Part shown: positions 1 to 7,725 of the stretch, piece by piece
Numbering within the stretch: position 1 is the first letter of the stretch
How the letters are laid out: the number at the start of each line of letters is the position of its first letter
NCBI GenBank assembly: GCA_022822125.1
Contig: JAJECF010000056.1
Location: 1-21,298 of the forward strand
Origin: Alphaproteobacteria bacterium
Lineage (GTDB): Bacteria > Pseudomonadota > Alphaproteobacteria > Bin95
Length of the DNA: 21,298 nt
Direction: 5' to 3'
The notes under the pieces: model-generated
The model's input: the letters and a program-made list of their open reading frames with translations, nothing else
Told to the model about the DNA's origin: nothing
Databases searched by the model: none
Made by a program: the position numbers and the translations under genes

Positions 1-60
1 GGGGTCGCCTCCGCGGTCACTTGTGGCTGTTGCAAACCCAAAATACCGCCAGGCGACCCC
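1..60. repeat. Inverted repeat at the window edge
   Basis: Bases 1-10 (ggggtcgcct) and 51-60 (aggcgacccc) are perfect 10-base inverted repeats around a 40-base loop. No T-run follows, so a standard intrinsic terminator is not supported. It may be the 3' end of an upstream transcript, a leader structure, or chance in GC-rich DNA. The rest of the stretch up to the tldD start shows no gene I can support. Confidence 0.3.
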
Positions 61-204
61 GGAACCGAAAACAGCTACACCGAAATCATCTCAGATCAGC
101 GCAGAAACCATGTCCGCTCGACGGTTCTGCAAGAGGCTCGCTCTGTTATAGACTTCTCCCTGCCGCCGCACGCCGCAAACGCACGCAAGGAGCACCGCCG
201 CCCC

Positions 205-1674
205 ATGTCCGCCAGTCCGTCCGCCGCCCTCCCCCGCCCCGCCGCGCTCGAGCAGACGGAGGCCGTGTTCTTCGAACGCGCGCGCCTCGACCGCGCCTGC
301 GCCGAACGCCTGCTCGACGATGCGCTCCGGGGCGCCGATGACGGCGAACTCTATCTGCAATACGCGGTCTCGGAGGGGCTGACGCTCGATGACGGGCGGC
401 TCGCCGGCGCGACCTACGACATCTCGCAGGGCTTCGGCCTGCGCGCGGTTTCGGGCGAGGCGACCGGTTACGCCCATGCGGCGAGCCTGGAGGAGCCGGC
501 GCTCCGCCGCGCGGCGGAGGCGGCGCGGGCGGTCTCCGCGGGCCATGGCGGCGCGCTGGCGCTGCCGCCGGCGGTTGCCAATCGGCGGCTCTACGGCCCG
601 GAGAACCCGCTGGACGGGCCGGATTTCGCCGAGAAGGCGGCGCTGCTCGGGCGCATCGACGCCTATGCCCGCGCGGCCGACCCGCGCGTCGTGCAGGTCA
701 CGGCCTCGCTCGCCGGGAGTTGGCAGGCGGTGCGCATCCAGCGCGCGGGCGGCGAGGCGGCGGCGGATATCCGCCCGCTTGTGGTGGTGAGGATCCAGAT
801 CGCCGTGCAGGCCCCGGACGGGCGGGTGGAGACCGGCAGCCATGGCTGCGGCGGCCGCGTGGGCTTCGCGGCTTACCTGAAGGAGGAGGCATGGAAGGCG
901 CAGGTGGACGAGGCGCTCCGCCAGGCGCTGGTCAAGATCGACGCGCGCCCCGCGCCCGCCGGCGAGATGACCGTCGTGCTCGGCCCCGGCTGGCCGGGCG
1001 TGCTGCTGCATGAGGCCGTCGGCCACGGGCTGGAAGGCGACTTCAACCGCAAGGGCACGAGCGCCTTCGCCGGCCTGATCGGCGAGCGCGTGGCGGCCCC
1101 GGGCGTGACCGTGGTGGACGACGGCGGGCTGGAGGACCGGCGCGGCTCGCTCACCGTCGATGACGAGGGCACGCCCACGGCGCGCAATGTGCTGATCGAG
1201 GACGGCATATTGAAGGGCTTCCTGCAGGACCGGCTGAACGCCCGGCTGATGGGCGTGGCGCCCACCGGCAACGGGCGGCGCGAATCCTTCGCGCATGCGC
1301 CCATGCCGCGCATGACCAACACCTTCATGCTGGCGGGAGACCGCGAGCCGGAGGAGGTGATCGCGTCTGTGGAGCGCGGCCTCTATGCGGTCAATTTCGG
1401 CGGCGGACAGGTGGATGTGACGAGCGGCAAATTCGTCTTCAACGCCACGGAGGCCTATCTGATCGAGAACGGGAAGGTCACGGCCCCGGTGCGCGGCGCC
1501 ACGCTGATCGGCAACGGCCCGGACGCGCTCACCCGCGTCGCCATGATCGGCAACGACCTGAAGCTCGACGACGGCACCGGCATGTGCGGCAAGGCGGGCC
1601 AGTCCGTCCCCGTCGGCGTCGGCCAGCCCACGCTGCGCATAGACGCCATGACCGTCGGCGGCATGGCGGGGTGA
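205..1674 (+). CDS. tldD: TldD metalloprotease (TldD/PmbA family)
   Basis: The product is 489 residues, close to the roughly 480 usual for TldD. It has the family zinc motif HEAVGHGLEGD, with H269, E270 and H274 forming HExxxH, and a conserved C-terminal segment GMCGKAGQ (C461), which is the usual third zinc ligand. From family knowledge, TldD acts in the cytosol with TldE/PmbA as a heterodimeric protease that degrades unfolded peptides, matures microcin B17-like peptides and turns over antitoxins such as CcdA. No tldE/pmbA partner lies in this window. The ATG at 205 has AAGGAG about 12 bases upstream. The gene reads as intact core chromosome. In many Rhizobiales tldD precedes the cytochrome oxidase genes; here a GMC oxidoreductase follows instead. 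Confidence 0.95.
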   Translation: MSASPSAALPRPAALEQTEAVFFERARLDRACAERLLDDALRGADDGELYLQYAVSEGLTLDDGRLAGATYDISQGFGLRAVSGEATGYAHAASLEEPALRRAAEAARAVSAGHGGALALPPAVANRRLYGPENPLDGPDFAEKAALLGRIDAYARAADPRVVQVTASLAGSWQAVRIQRAGGEAAADIRPLVVVRIQIAVQAPDGRVETGSHGCGGRVGFAAYLKEEAWKAQVDEALRQALVKIDARPAPAGEMTVVLGPGWPGVLLHEAVGHGLEGDFNRKGTSAFAGLIGERVAAPGVTVVDDGGLEDRRGSLTVDDEGTPTARNVLIEDGILKGFLQDRLNARLMGVAPTGNGRRESFAHAPMPRMTNTFMLAGDREPEEVIASVERGLYAVNFGGGQVDVTSGKFVFNATEAYLIENGKVTAPVRGATLIGNGPDALTRVAMIGNDLKLDDGTGMCGKAGQSVPVGVGQPTLRIDAMTVGGMAG

Positions 1675-1740
1675 TGAAGACCGGCATGGAAGAGAACTGA
1701 TGCGGAGAGTGGCCTTGTCGGGTTACAGACCGGGACGTAA

Positions 1741-1835
1741 ACGTCACCCCGGCCCCCGAGCCGGGGTCCGTCTCCCGGCCTTCCCGCCAGGTTGCGGCGG
1801 CAGGGATGGGCCCCGGATCGCGGTCCGGGGCGACG
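1741..1835. repeat. Palindromic intergenic repeat (REP/BIME-like)
   Basis: This is the gap between tldD and the GMC gene. It contains two perfect hairpins: arms accccggc/gccggggt at 1745-1752 and 1759-1766, and arms gccccgga/tccggggc at 1809-1816 and 1823-1830. The outer ends cgtcacccc (1741-1749) and ggggcgacg (1827-1835) are also nearly inverted. This architecture resembles the mobile palindromic repeats common between genes in alphaproteobacteria. The second hairpin is almost identical to palindromes inside the relaxase coding sequence near 15671 and 15710. Confidence 0.7.
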
Positions 1836-1878
1836 AAGGGGGACGAAGCGCCTGCCCGCCGCCTGAAGGACCTGTCTC

Positions 1879-3495
1879 GTGACCGAGACCGCCAGCCTCG
1901 GGCGCTTCGACTATGTCGTCGTCGGCGCGGGCTCGGCGGGATGCGTGCTGGCGAACCGGCTTTCGGCGGACCCCCGCAACCGCGTGCTGCTGCTGGAGGC
2001 GGGCGGGCGCGACAACTACATCTGGATCAAGATTCCCGTCGGCTATCTCTACACCCAGAACAATCCGCGCACCGACTGGTGCTTCACCACCGAGGCGGAG
2101 GCGGGCCTGAACGGCCGCCGCCTCGCTTATCCGCGCGGGCGGGTGCTGGGCGGCTGCTCGGCGATCAACGGCATGATCTACATGCGCGGCCAGGCCCGCG
2201 ACTATGACGGCTGGGCGCAGATGGGCAATCGCGGCTGGGGCTGGGAGGACGTGCTGCCCTGGTTCCGCAAATCGGAGCGCCATTTCGGCCCGGCCGACGA
2301 GTTTCATGGCGCGGACGGCGAATGGCGGGTGGAGGAGCCGCGCACCGGCTGGGAGATCCTGGACGCCTTCCAGCGCGCCTGCGCCGATATCGGCCTGCAT
2401 CCCACGCCCGATTTCAATGACGGCGACAATGAAGGCACAGGCAAATTCATGGTGAACCAGCGCCGCGGCGTGCGCTGGACCGCCGCCGACGCCTTCCTCA
2501 GGCCCGCGCGGAACCGCCCCAACCTGACCGTGCTGACCCATGCACAGGCCCGGCGCATCCTGTTCGAGGGCTCCCGCGCCGCGGCCCTGGAGTTCCGGCA
2601 GAAGGGCCGCGCGGCGCGGGTCGAGGTCGCGGGCGAGCTCATTCTGGCGGCGGGCGCCATCGGCTCGCCGCATCTCCTGCAGGTCTCCGGCGTCGGGCCG
2701 GGCGCGCTGCTGCGGGAGAAGGGCGTCGAGGTCCGCCGCGAGCTCGCCGGCGTCGGCGCCAATCTCCAGGACCATCTCCAGCTTCGCCTGATCTACCGCG
2801 TGGCGAATGTCGAGACCCTGAACCGGCGCGCGAACAGCCTTTGGGGCAAGCTCGGCATGGGGCTCGAATACCTGCTGTTCCGGCGCGGGCCGCTCACCAT
2901 GGCGCCGAGCCAGCTCGGCGCCTTCGCGAAGTCCGACCCCGCGCGCGAGACCGCCGATCTACAATATCATGTGCAGCCGCTCTCGCTGGACAGGTTCGGC
3001 GAGCCGCTGCACCGCTTCCCCGCCTTCACGGCCTCGGTCTGCAATCTCCGCCCGGAGAGCCGGGGGACGGTCGGCCTCAAATCGCCGGACCCGGAGGAGC
3101 CGCCCGCGATCCGCCCCAATTACCTGTCGACGGAGGCCGACCGGCAGGTTGCGGCGGCGTCGATCCGCCTGACGCGCCGCATCGCCGCCGCGCCTTCGCT
3201 CCGGCCCTATGAGCCCGAGGAATACCTGCCCGGCGCGGCGCTCGATTCGGACGCGGAGTTGGCGGCGGCCGCGGGCGATATCGGCACCACGATCTTCCAT
3301 CCGGTCGGCACCTGCCGCATGGGCGCGGACCCGCGCGCGGTGGTGACCGACCGGCTGAAGGTCCACGGGCTGGAGAACCTCCGCGTCATCGACGCCTCGG
3401 TGATGCCGGCAATCACCTCCGGCAACACCAACAGCCCCACCATCATGATCGCCGAAAAGGGCGCGGCGATGGCGCTGGAGGACGGGCGGGGGTGA
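1879..3495 (+). CDS. GMC-family FAD-dependent oxidoreductase (choline/alcohol dehydrogenase-like)
   Basis: This 538-residue protein starts with the FAD-binding Rossmann motif VVVGAGSAG (GxGxxG at 16-21). It carries the GMC signature around residues 88-98 (GRVLGGCSAING) and ends with the catalytic block IFHPVGTCRMG (H474) and NTNSPTIMIAEK (N518), the His/Asn pair typical of GMC enzymes. Members oxidise alcohols such as choline or long-chain and polyethylene-glycol-type alcohols; the substrate cannot be read from the sequence. The GTG at 1879 is the likely start, since the family motif begins about 10 residues in. The gene ends 15 bases before the convergent Uma2 gene stop. A decayed copy of its C-terminal coding region lies at 5527-5692. 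Confidence 0.93.
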   Translation: MTETASLGRFDYVVVGAGSAGCVLANRLSADPRNRVLLLEAGGRDNYIWIKIPVGYLYTQNNPRTDWCFTTEAEAGLNGRRLAYPRGRVLGGCSAINGMIYMRGQARDYDGWAQMGNRGWGWEDVLPWFRKSERHFGPADEFHGADGEWRVEEPRTGWEILDAFQRACADIGLHPTPDFNDGDNEGTGKFMVNQRRGVRWTAADAFLRPARNRPNLTVLTHAQARRILFEGSRAAALEFRQKGRAARVEVAGELILAAGAIGSPHLLQVSGVGPGALLREKGVEVRRELAGVGANLQDHLQLRLIYRVANVETLNRRANSLWGKLGMGLEYLLFRRGPLTMAPSQLGAFAKSDPARETADLQYHVQPLSLDRFGEPLHRFPAFTASVCNLRPESRGTVGLKSPDPEEPPAIRPNYLSTEADRQVAAASIRLTRRIAAAPSLRPYEPEEYLPGAALDSDAELAAAAGDIGTTIFHPVGTCRMGADPRAVVTDRLKVHGLENLRVIDASVMPAITSGNTNSPTIMIAEKGAAMALEDGRG

Positions 3496-3510
3496 GCCTG
3501 CCGGCCGGCG

Positions 3511-4089
3511 TCAGGGCCAGAGCGCGTCGAGCGGGAAGGCGATGGCCTCGAAGGGCGGCAGACGCACCGGCTCGTCCTCCCGCGCCGCGCCGGCCGGTGC
3601 CCACGCGCCGTCGCTGAGCGCAAAGGCCTCCAGCGTCCGCGCCGCCGGATCAACGAACCAGAGATGGCCGACGCCCTCCCGCGCATAGACCGGGCGTTTT
3701 TCCTCCAGGTCGAATTTCCGCGTCGAGGGGGAGAGGACCTCGCACGCCCAATCGGGCGCGAGCGTCAGAAAGGCCACGTCGGGCACAGTCGGCATGCGAT
3801 CCCGCCGCCAGCCGGCAATATCAGGGACCACAATGTCCTCGCCGAAATGAAGCTCGGGTTCGTTGACGATCCACCAGCCGCCCGGCCCGTTCCGCCCCTT
3901 GAAGAAGGCGCTGCCGATCTCGCCGGAAAGAGCCGTCTTCGCCAATGCCGCCAGCGTGGGCGGCCTTCGCTGCAAATGAAGCACGCCATCCACGATCTCG
4001 GCCACCATATGCGCCGGCGCGTCGAGCACGTCCCGGTAGGTCGCCTTGCGGGCCGGCCGCTTCCGGCGCAAGGCCGCGCCTGCGCTCAT
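3511..4089 (-). CDS. Uma2 family nuclease-like protein (DUF820)
   Basis: The 192-residue product has the Uma2/DUF820 restriction-endonuclease-like fold: an early acidic site in AEIVDG (E31), the segment WWIVNEPELHFGEDIVVPD (E78, D90), then CEVLSPSTRKFDLEEKRPVYA and HLWFVDP. D90 and E117 fit the PD-(D/E)XK core. The family is very abundant in cyanobacteria and present in some alphaproteobacteria; its role is unsettled, though it is often suggested to be transposon-derived. It is convergent with the GMC gene. A truncated paralogue with a similar upstream region is at 6729-6925. GC content matches the neighbours. The ATG at 4089 is supported by the aligned start in that paralogue. Confidence 0.9.
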   Translation of the reverse strand: MSAGAALRRKRPARKATYRDVLDAPAHMVAEIVDGVLHLQRRPPTLAALAKTALSGEIGSAFFKGRNGPGGWWIVNEPELHFGEDIVVPDIAGWRRDRMPTVPDVAFLTLAPDWACEVLSPSTRKFDLEEKRPVYAREGVGHLWFVDPAARTLEAFALSDGAWAPAGAAREDEPVRLPPFEAIAFPLDALWP

Positions 4090-4284
4090 GCCATGCTCTC
4101 CGCTCCCCGGTCTCCCGTCATGCTACGCCCGCCCGCCGGGGCGTGTCACGGCTGCCGGGCGGGGCGACAATATCCGCGCCATGCGGCAGGGTTCCGCCGA
4201 CGCAACCGGAGCGCACCGGAGGGCCGAGGCCCGCGCCGGCGGAGTAATGGCGCCGGACCCGGGAGGCCGGGCGCGAGGCGTCCT

Positions 4285-4313
4285 TTGCCGGTTGAGCGGC
4301 AAGGCTGTAAAAG
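4285..4313 (+). promoter_or_regulatory. Candidate autoregulated promoter of the toxin-antitoxin pair
   Basis: TTGCCG (4285-4290) could be a -35 box, with TAAAAG (4308-4313) as a -10 box 17 bases on, 17 bases before the antitoxin ATG. The -35 box is one arm of a palindrome (ttgccg, loop gttgag, cggcaa; 4285-4302). That would suit an operator bound by the antitoxin's own helix-turn-helix. Inference only. Confidence 0.4.
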
Positions 4314-4330
4314 CGGCGCGGGAGGACTCG

Positions 4331-5023
4331 ATGAACCGCTGCGACCCGGGCATGATAGGCGTCGGCCTCTACACGGTTCCCGAAGCCGCCCGTCTGGTCG
4401 GCGTGCCGCCCCGGCGCATCCGCCGCTGGGTTCACGGCTACAGATATAGGGTGCGCGGCGGCGCGGAAGCGGCCTCGGAGCCCTTGTGGCATGCGGATAT
4501 TCCGGCGACGGATACGACTGTGGGCCTCAGCTTCCTCGACATGATGGAAGTGAGGATGGTGAACGCCTTTCGCGGACACGGCGTCTCCTGGGCCGTCATC
4601 CGCGACGCCGCGCGCCACGCCTGCGAGCTTTTTCGCGACAACCACCCGTTTACGATGCACCGCTTCCGGACCGACGGGAACCGTATTTTCGGCGAGGCTG
4701 CCGAGGGGCGGAACGGGCGTCTTCTGGATATGAACAGGCGGCAATGGGTGAGCAAACCGATTGTGCAGCAAAGCCTGTTCGACGGCATCGAATTCGAAGA
4801 CGGGCAGGCGGCGCGCTGGTATCCGGCGAAGAACCGAAAGGTCGTCGTCGATCCCGCGCGCAGCTTCGGCCGCCCCGTGCTGGCCGGTTACGGCGTGCCC
4901 ACCGAGGCGCTGTTCGCCGCCTTCGAGGTCGAGGGCTCGGTGGACAGGGTATCCAGATGGTATGACGTGCCCAAACCGGCGGTGCGGGCAGCTATCGCTT
5001 TCGAGCGGAAGGCTGCGGCCTGA
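4331..5023 (+). CDS. DUF433 / MerR-like HTH antitoxin
   Basis: The protein has 230 residues when started at the ATG at 4331, which follows GGGAGG. Upstream codons in the same frame are open but do not resemble protein. Residues 14-36 (YTVPEAARLVGVPPRRIRRWV) form a MerR-like DNA-binding helix-turn-helix. Residues about 165-225 (KVVVDPARSFGRPVLAGYGVPTE and the following helices) match DUF433, found in antitoxins that pair with PIN-like DUF5615/VapC45-type toxins. The toxin gene starts two bases after the stop, so the two are cotranscribed. The expected role is neutralising the toxin and repressing the operon, perhaps through the palindrome at 4285-4302. Confidence 0.85.
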   Translation: MNRCDPGMIGVGLYTVPEAARLVGVPPRRIRRWVHGYRYRVRGGAEAASEPLWHADIPATDTTVGLSFLDMMEVRMVNAFRGHGVSWAVIRDAARHACELFRDNHPFTMHRFRTDGNRIFGEAAEGRNGRLLDMNRRQWVSKPIVQQSLFDGIEFEDGQAARWYPAKNRKVVVDPARSFGRPVLAGYGVPTEALFAAFEVEGSVDRVSRWYDVPKPAVRAAIAFERKAAA

Positions 5024-5025
5024 GG

Positions 5026-5430
5026 TTGAATTTCTTCATCGACAACAACCTGCCGCCCCGACTGGCCGCCGCTCTCCACGCCCTCTCTGAACCCGAAGGC
5101 CACTCTGTCGTTCACAAACGCGAAAAGTTTCCCGCCAACACGCCGGACCATGAATGGATCGGGGCTTTGGCGTCCGAAGGAGACTGGGTAATCATCACCC
5201 AGGACCGGATAGGAAAGAACGACCTTGAGAGGAAGGCGCTACGCCAGACCGGCATCGTCACCTTCATGCTCAAGAGCGCGTGGAACAATCACGATTTCTG
5301 GAGCAAGGCCCACAATCTGGTGAAATGGTGGCCGCGGATCATCGAACATGCCGGAGGCGTCACCAACGGTGTCTTCCTCGTCGGCTGGCGGATGTCGGGG
5401 AAGGGCAAGTTCGAGACGGCCAAGGTTTAG
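5026..5430 (+). CDS. PIN-like domain toxin (VapC45 / DUF5615 type)
   Basis: The 134-residue protein begins FFIDNNLPPRLAAAL and continues with HEWIGALASEGDWVIITQD, the characteristic blocks of the PIN-like DUF5615/VapC45 fold. D6, D41 and D60 are candidate metal-binding acids. PIN-domain toxins are typically RNases. The likely start is TTG at 5026, two bases after the antitoxin stop; it places the family N-terminus (MNFFIDNNLPP) exactly. A weak start so close to the antitoxin gene fits translational coupling and lower toxin output. The C-terminus (residues 85-134, including WWPRIIEHAG) is typical of the longer VapC45-like members. The gene appears intact. Confidence 0.85.
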   Translation: MNFFIDNNLPPRLAAALHALSEPEGHSVVHKREKFPANTPDHEWIGALASEGDWVIITQDRIGKNDLERKALRQTGIVTFMLKSAWNNHDFWSKAHNLVKWWPRIIEHAGGVTNGVFLVGWRMSGKGKFETAKV

Positions 5431-5526
5431 CCCGGATTTCAACAATTTCGGCACGACTGCCTTCGGCGAAGAGAACACCACGGAAGGCGACCCAAGGAAC
5501 AGCTACATCGGTAGGCGAATGCTATA

Positions 5527-5692
5527 GGCGATACCGGCACCACCATCTTCCACCCCGCCGGCAACCACCGGGCCGTCATCAGCGACTAACTGAGGGTACA
5601 GCCTAAAGATCCTTCGCGTCATCGACGCCTCGGTTATGCCCGCTATAATCGCCGACAACACAGACAACCTCATCATAATTCTCGCCGAAACA
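5527..5692 (+). pseudogene. Decayed C-terminal fragment of a GMC oxidoreductase
   Basis: Translation from 5527 gives GDTGTTIFHPAGNHRAVISD and then a stop, matching GDIGTTIFHPVG...RAVVTD of the intact GMC gene with about eight residues deleted, including the Cys-Arg-Met block. After a frame change, 5612-5692 reads LRVIDASVMPAI and continues to LAE, matching the C-terminal catalytic segment of the intact protein. Deletion, stop and frameshift mean no functional product. Nothing recognisable lies between 5431 and 5526. This is the only content of the stretch between the toxin gene and the HNH gene. Confidence 0.85.
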
Positions 5693-5713
5693 ATTGTCGA
5701 TGATTCCTGTCTA

Positions 5714-6676
5714 TTAGATGATTGCTAAAGGTCTAAACTCTCCATAATTGTCCTCAAACATTCGGCGGTGGTATCGCAGATATGCGGGATTTGGCCGCTC
5801 TCCTGGAATCTTTGGCACACGAATTATGCCATTTGGGCGAAAAAGCGGCCTAATCTTGTCGGGCAGACGTCCAGGAGACTCCATAATTCGATAGTCGTCG
5901 CCGACGGCAAGTATCCCTCGGTCAAACAGCCAATGCACAGTCTTTGACAAGGCAAGCCCATTGCGAACACTGTCGTTACCCTGATGGTTATGACCGACTG
6001 GCACAATATGGGCGGCATCAACTTCTGCCCGATTGCCACCGTTCAAGATCTTTAGGTCCGTAAAGGCACAACGCGAGTCATAACTTCGCAAAACGGCAGC
6101 CCTGAACAGTGGATCGCGAACCTTTCGGTTTCCTGAAAGCGGCACGACTGTGCGAGAGAATGAAGAAAGGTTGGGCAAATCCGATTCCGAGAAGTCGATC
6201 TGTGAAAAATGGGGCTCCGAAAAGCTAGGTGAATCAGACAATTGGAGATGCTCTGGAATCTTCCTTCCAGTATCCCAAATAGAGTAAAAATCAGCAGGAT
6301 CAATACGGCGTACAGCCCATTGTCGGAGCCCCCGATTCATGGAGCCGTCTGGTTGTTGTAGCTTGCTTTCGTAATGGGTGCCATCCAAACGCCTGAAATG
6401 CACTGGTTCGGGGAAGTCGAAATAATCAGTAATTCCGGCATAAGAATGATTTGGGTCTGCCGGATCTGGTTCAATACGGTCAATGCGCGCTACCGCGAAA
6501 TAAACGTGTCGGCCAAGAGTTGCTGCGCTCTTACCCTTTGGCTCGAAATAAACGACCCAGTCTCCTACCGCCTCCTTCATAGCCTTCAGGTAGCGCCGAT
6601 TAGGAAAATGGTAGTGCCTCTCAGGTTGGTCCTTATACTTTGAGCTGGAATTATGAAGCAGCACGAGTTTGGTCAA
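5714..6676 (-). CDS. HNH endonuclease, predicted restriction-type (COG3440-like)
   Basis: The 320-residue protein has a C-terminal HNH_2-type nuclease domain: CAFTDL (C203), DAAHIVPVGHNHQGND (H223), SVRNGLALSKTVHWLFDRGILAV (N239, H248). The N-terminal half (HYHFPNRRYLKAMKEAVGDW, VYFAVARIDRIEPD, YAGITDYFDFPEPVHFR) looks like a PUA/EVE-like domain and may recognise modified DNA. This arrangement is typical of stand-alone, possibly type IV, restriction enzymes; no methyltransferase is nearby. The start is TTG at 6676 with AAGGGG upstream (about 6685-6690). The gene is clearly poorer in GC than its neighbours, suggesting recent transfer. It sits between decayed GMC and Uma2 fragments. Confidence 0.87.
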   Translation of the reverse strand: MTKLVLLHNSSSKYKDQPERHYHFPNRRYLKAMKEAVGDWVVYFEPKGKSAATLGRHVYFAVARIDRIEPDPADPNHSYAGITDYFDFPEPVHFRRLDGTHYESKLQQPDGSMNRGLRQWAVRRIDPADFYSIWDTGRKIPEHLQLSDSPSFSEPHFSQIDFSESDLPNLSSFSRTVVPLSGNRKVRDPLFRAAVLRSYDSRCAFTDLKILNGGNRAEVDAAHIVPVGHNHQGNDSVRNGLALSKTVHWLFDRGILAVGDDYRIMESPGRLPDKIRPLFRPNGIIRVPKIPGERPNPAYLRYHRRMFEDNYGEFRPLAII

Positions 6677-6728
6677 CGAAAATTACCCCTTTTGTAGCTC
6701 GCATCACAACAGATTCCTAGTTTCCTGC

Positions 6729-6872
6729 CTAGGAGCCAAGGTCAGGCACCAAGATATCCTTGCCGAAATGGATTTCCGACTCAAAAAGGATCCACCAACC
6801 GCTGCCTCCGCCCCTGCCTTGCTGCAGGGGCTTGCCACTCTCCGCGCTGAGCAAGGCCGCGCCGGTGTCCAT
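6729..6872 (-). pseudogene. Truncated Uma2-family paralogue
   Basis: From the ATG at 6872 the frame reads MDTGAALLSAESGKPLQQG, then GWWILFESEIHFGKDILVPD, then LGS and a TAG stop. It aligns with the intact Uma2 protein at its first residues (MSAGAAL) and at WWIVNEPELHFGEDIVVPD. Roughly 50 residues between these blocks and the whole C-terminal half (catalytic EVLSPST block) are missing. The sequence upstream of the start (6873-6925) resembles that upstream of the intact gene (4090-4150). Nonfunctional remnant. Confidence 0.85.
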
Positions 6873-7044
6873 GACATGTTGTCCGCTGCCCGGTCTCTCA
6901 CCACGCTACGCCCAGGCGGCGGCGCTGTCACGGCGGCGAGCAACCGAGGCGGATGAGATCGTGAAGGCCGGCAGGGCGCGCTTCGCCGCCGTCGAAGAAA
7001 TGCTTGCGGAGCTTGAAGAAACCGGCCGCCCGTAAGGTGCGCTT
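6873..7044. other. Accessory intergenic stretch with conserved Uma2 leader
   Basis: Bases 6873-6925 resemble the region upstream of the intact Uma2 start (shared runs include cggtct and gctacgccc). Beyond that, a short open frame at 6961-7035 encodes a charged helical tail (ARFAAVEEMLAELEETGRP) that might be the end of a lost antitoxin-like gene, but it has no recognisable start or family. Confidence 0.35.
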
Positions 7045-7212
7045 CTATCCGCCCGCTTCGGCCGCCGGCTCCCTGCGGCGCATCGAGCCTTCCGGCAGCC
7101 CCTCCAGCCGCGCCACGCGGTCGGAAAGGCCGCGCATGTCCCGGTGGATGGTCCACAGGAAGCCGATCACGCCGAGCATGAGCCCGGCCAGAATGCAAAC
7201 GCCCTCGTCCAT
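7045..7212 (-). CDS. Small membrane protein of unknown function
   Basis: From ATG at 7212 the frame encodes 55 residues: a short acidic N-terminus (MDEG), one membrane helix (VCILAGLMLGVIGFLWTI), then a charged heptad-like segment (HRDMRGLSDRVARLEGLPEG). Small proteins with one helix plus a short coiled coil are common in alphaproteobacteria, often without known function. The frame is open further upstream but that part is arginine-rich and unlike real protein, so the internal ATG is preferred. The ribosome site is weak. No partner is evident. Confidence 0.5.
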   Translation of the reverse strand: MDEGVCILAGLMLGVIGFLWTIHRDMRGLSDRVARLEGLPEGSMRRREPAAEAGG

Positions 7213-7547
7213 GACCCCGCTGCAGCCGTTCCTGCCGCTCCGGCGCCAGCGACGGCGGAGACCGCCAATAGTGCGGCGAAGCCGGATTATGACATGGACA
7301 TTGCTACGGGCCCGCCCGGCTCTCAGGGACATGAATCCAGGCTATTATTCCTGACAAATCGATCTCACGGCAGGAGAAAAGGAAAATTCCGGCCACCGGG
7401 CTTGCACTTCGGTACTGCATTGATAGAATGAATGAGGAACATATATCCGGAGGCATTCCCTCGCGCTGGCGCGGATAAAGGGTCCCGCCGCGCCGGGCAG
7501 CCGGGCGGCGGGGAGAACGGAGCGAAGGCGGACGGAAAGGACAGACC
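7213..7547. other. Gap without a supported gene
   Basis: I see no convincing gene, RNA or repeat here. Several short frames exist on both strands but have arginine- or proline-rich compositions typical of non-coding frames in GC-rich DNA. A 16-codon frame at 7429-7479 (MNEEHISGG... to a stop) is too short to support. Confidence 0.5.
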
Positions 7548-7664
7548 ATGCCGAAAACGGGAAGCCGGCGAAACCGGATGGAATATCCGGAGCGCCAGGC
7601 TGAAACGATGGCCTGTATGCCCGGAACGGCTACAGGCTATGCGCCGTTTGCATGCGAATCATGA
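7548..7664 (+). CDS. Possible small ORF (38 residues)
   Basis: An ATG at 7548, preceded by GGAAAGGAC, opens a 38-residue frame (MPKTGSRRNRMEYPERQAET, then a Met/Gly/Cys-containing tail ending in CES). No family is recognised. It lies upstream of the recombinase pair in the same orientation. It could be a small accessory factor or simply a chance frame; only the ribosome site supports it. Confidence 0.25.
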   Translation: MPKTGSRRNRMEYPERQAETMACMPGTATGYAPFACES

Positions 7665-7725
7665 CACATCATGGCGCACCTTCGGTGCTAACTTACTGAC
7701 ATGATTATGGAATGTTCCCGTTTCC

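Noticed and set aside
1..60. Intrinsic terminator or structured RNA
   Set aside because: Loop too long and no T-run; kept only as an inverted repeat.
91..1296. Long minus-strand frame opposite tldD
   Set aside because: No recognisable domain; mirror of the GC-rich codon use of tldD.
1744..2775. Minus-strand frame opposite the GMC gene
   Set aside because: Low-complexity translation without motifs; the sense frame has all GMC signatures.
4046..4330. Upstream extension of the DUF433 antitoxin frame
   Set aside because: The added residues are Arg/Pro/Gly-rich and overlap the Uma2 gene start and leader; the ATG at 4331 has a good ribosome site and matches the domain boundary.
6704..7198. 164-codon minus-strand frame over the Uma2 remnant
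   Set aside because: The true homology is in another frame (start at 6872, stop at 6729); this frame gives an Arg/Pro/Ser-rich sequence.
7432..7704. 90-codon plus-strand frame before the recombinases
   Set aside because: Arg/Gly-rich translation without ribosome site or family; the overlapping 38-residue frame has the better start.
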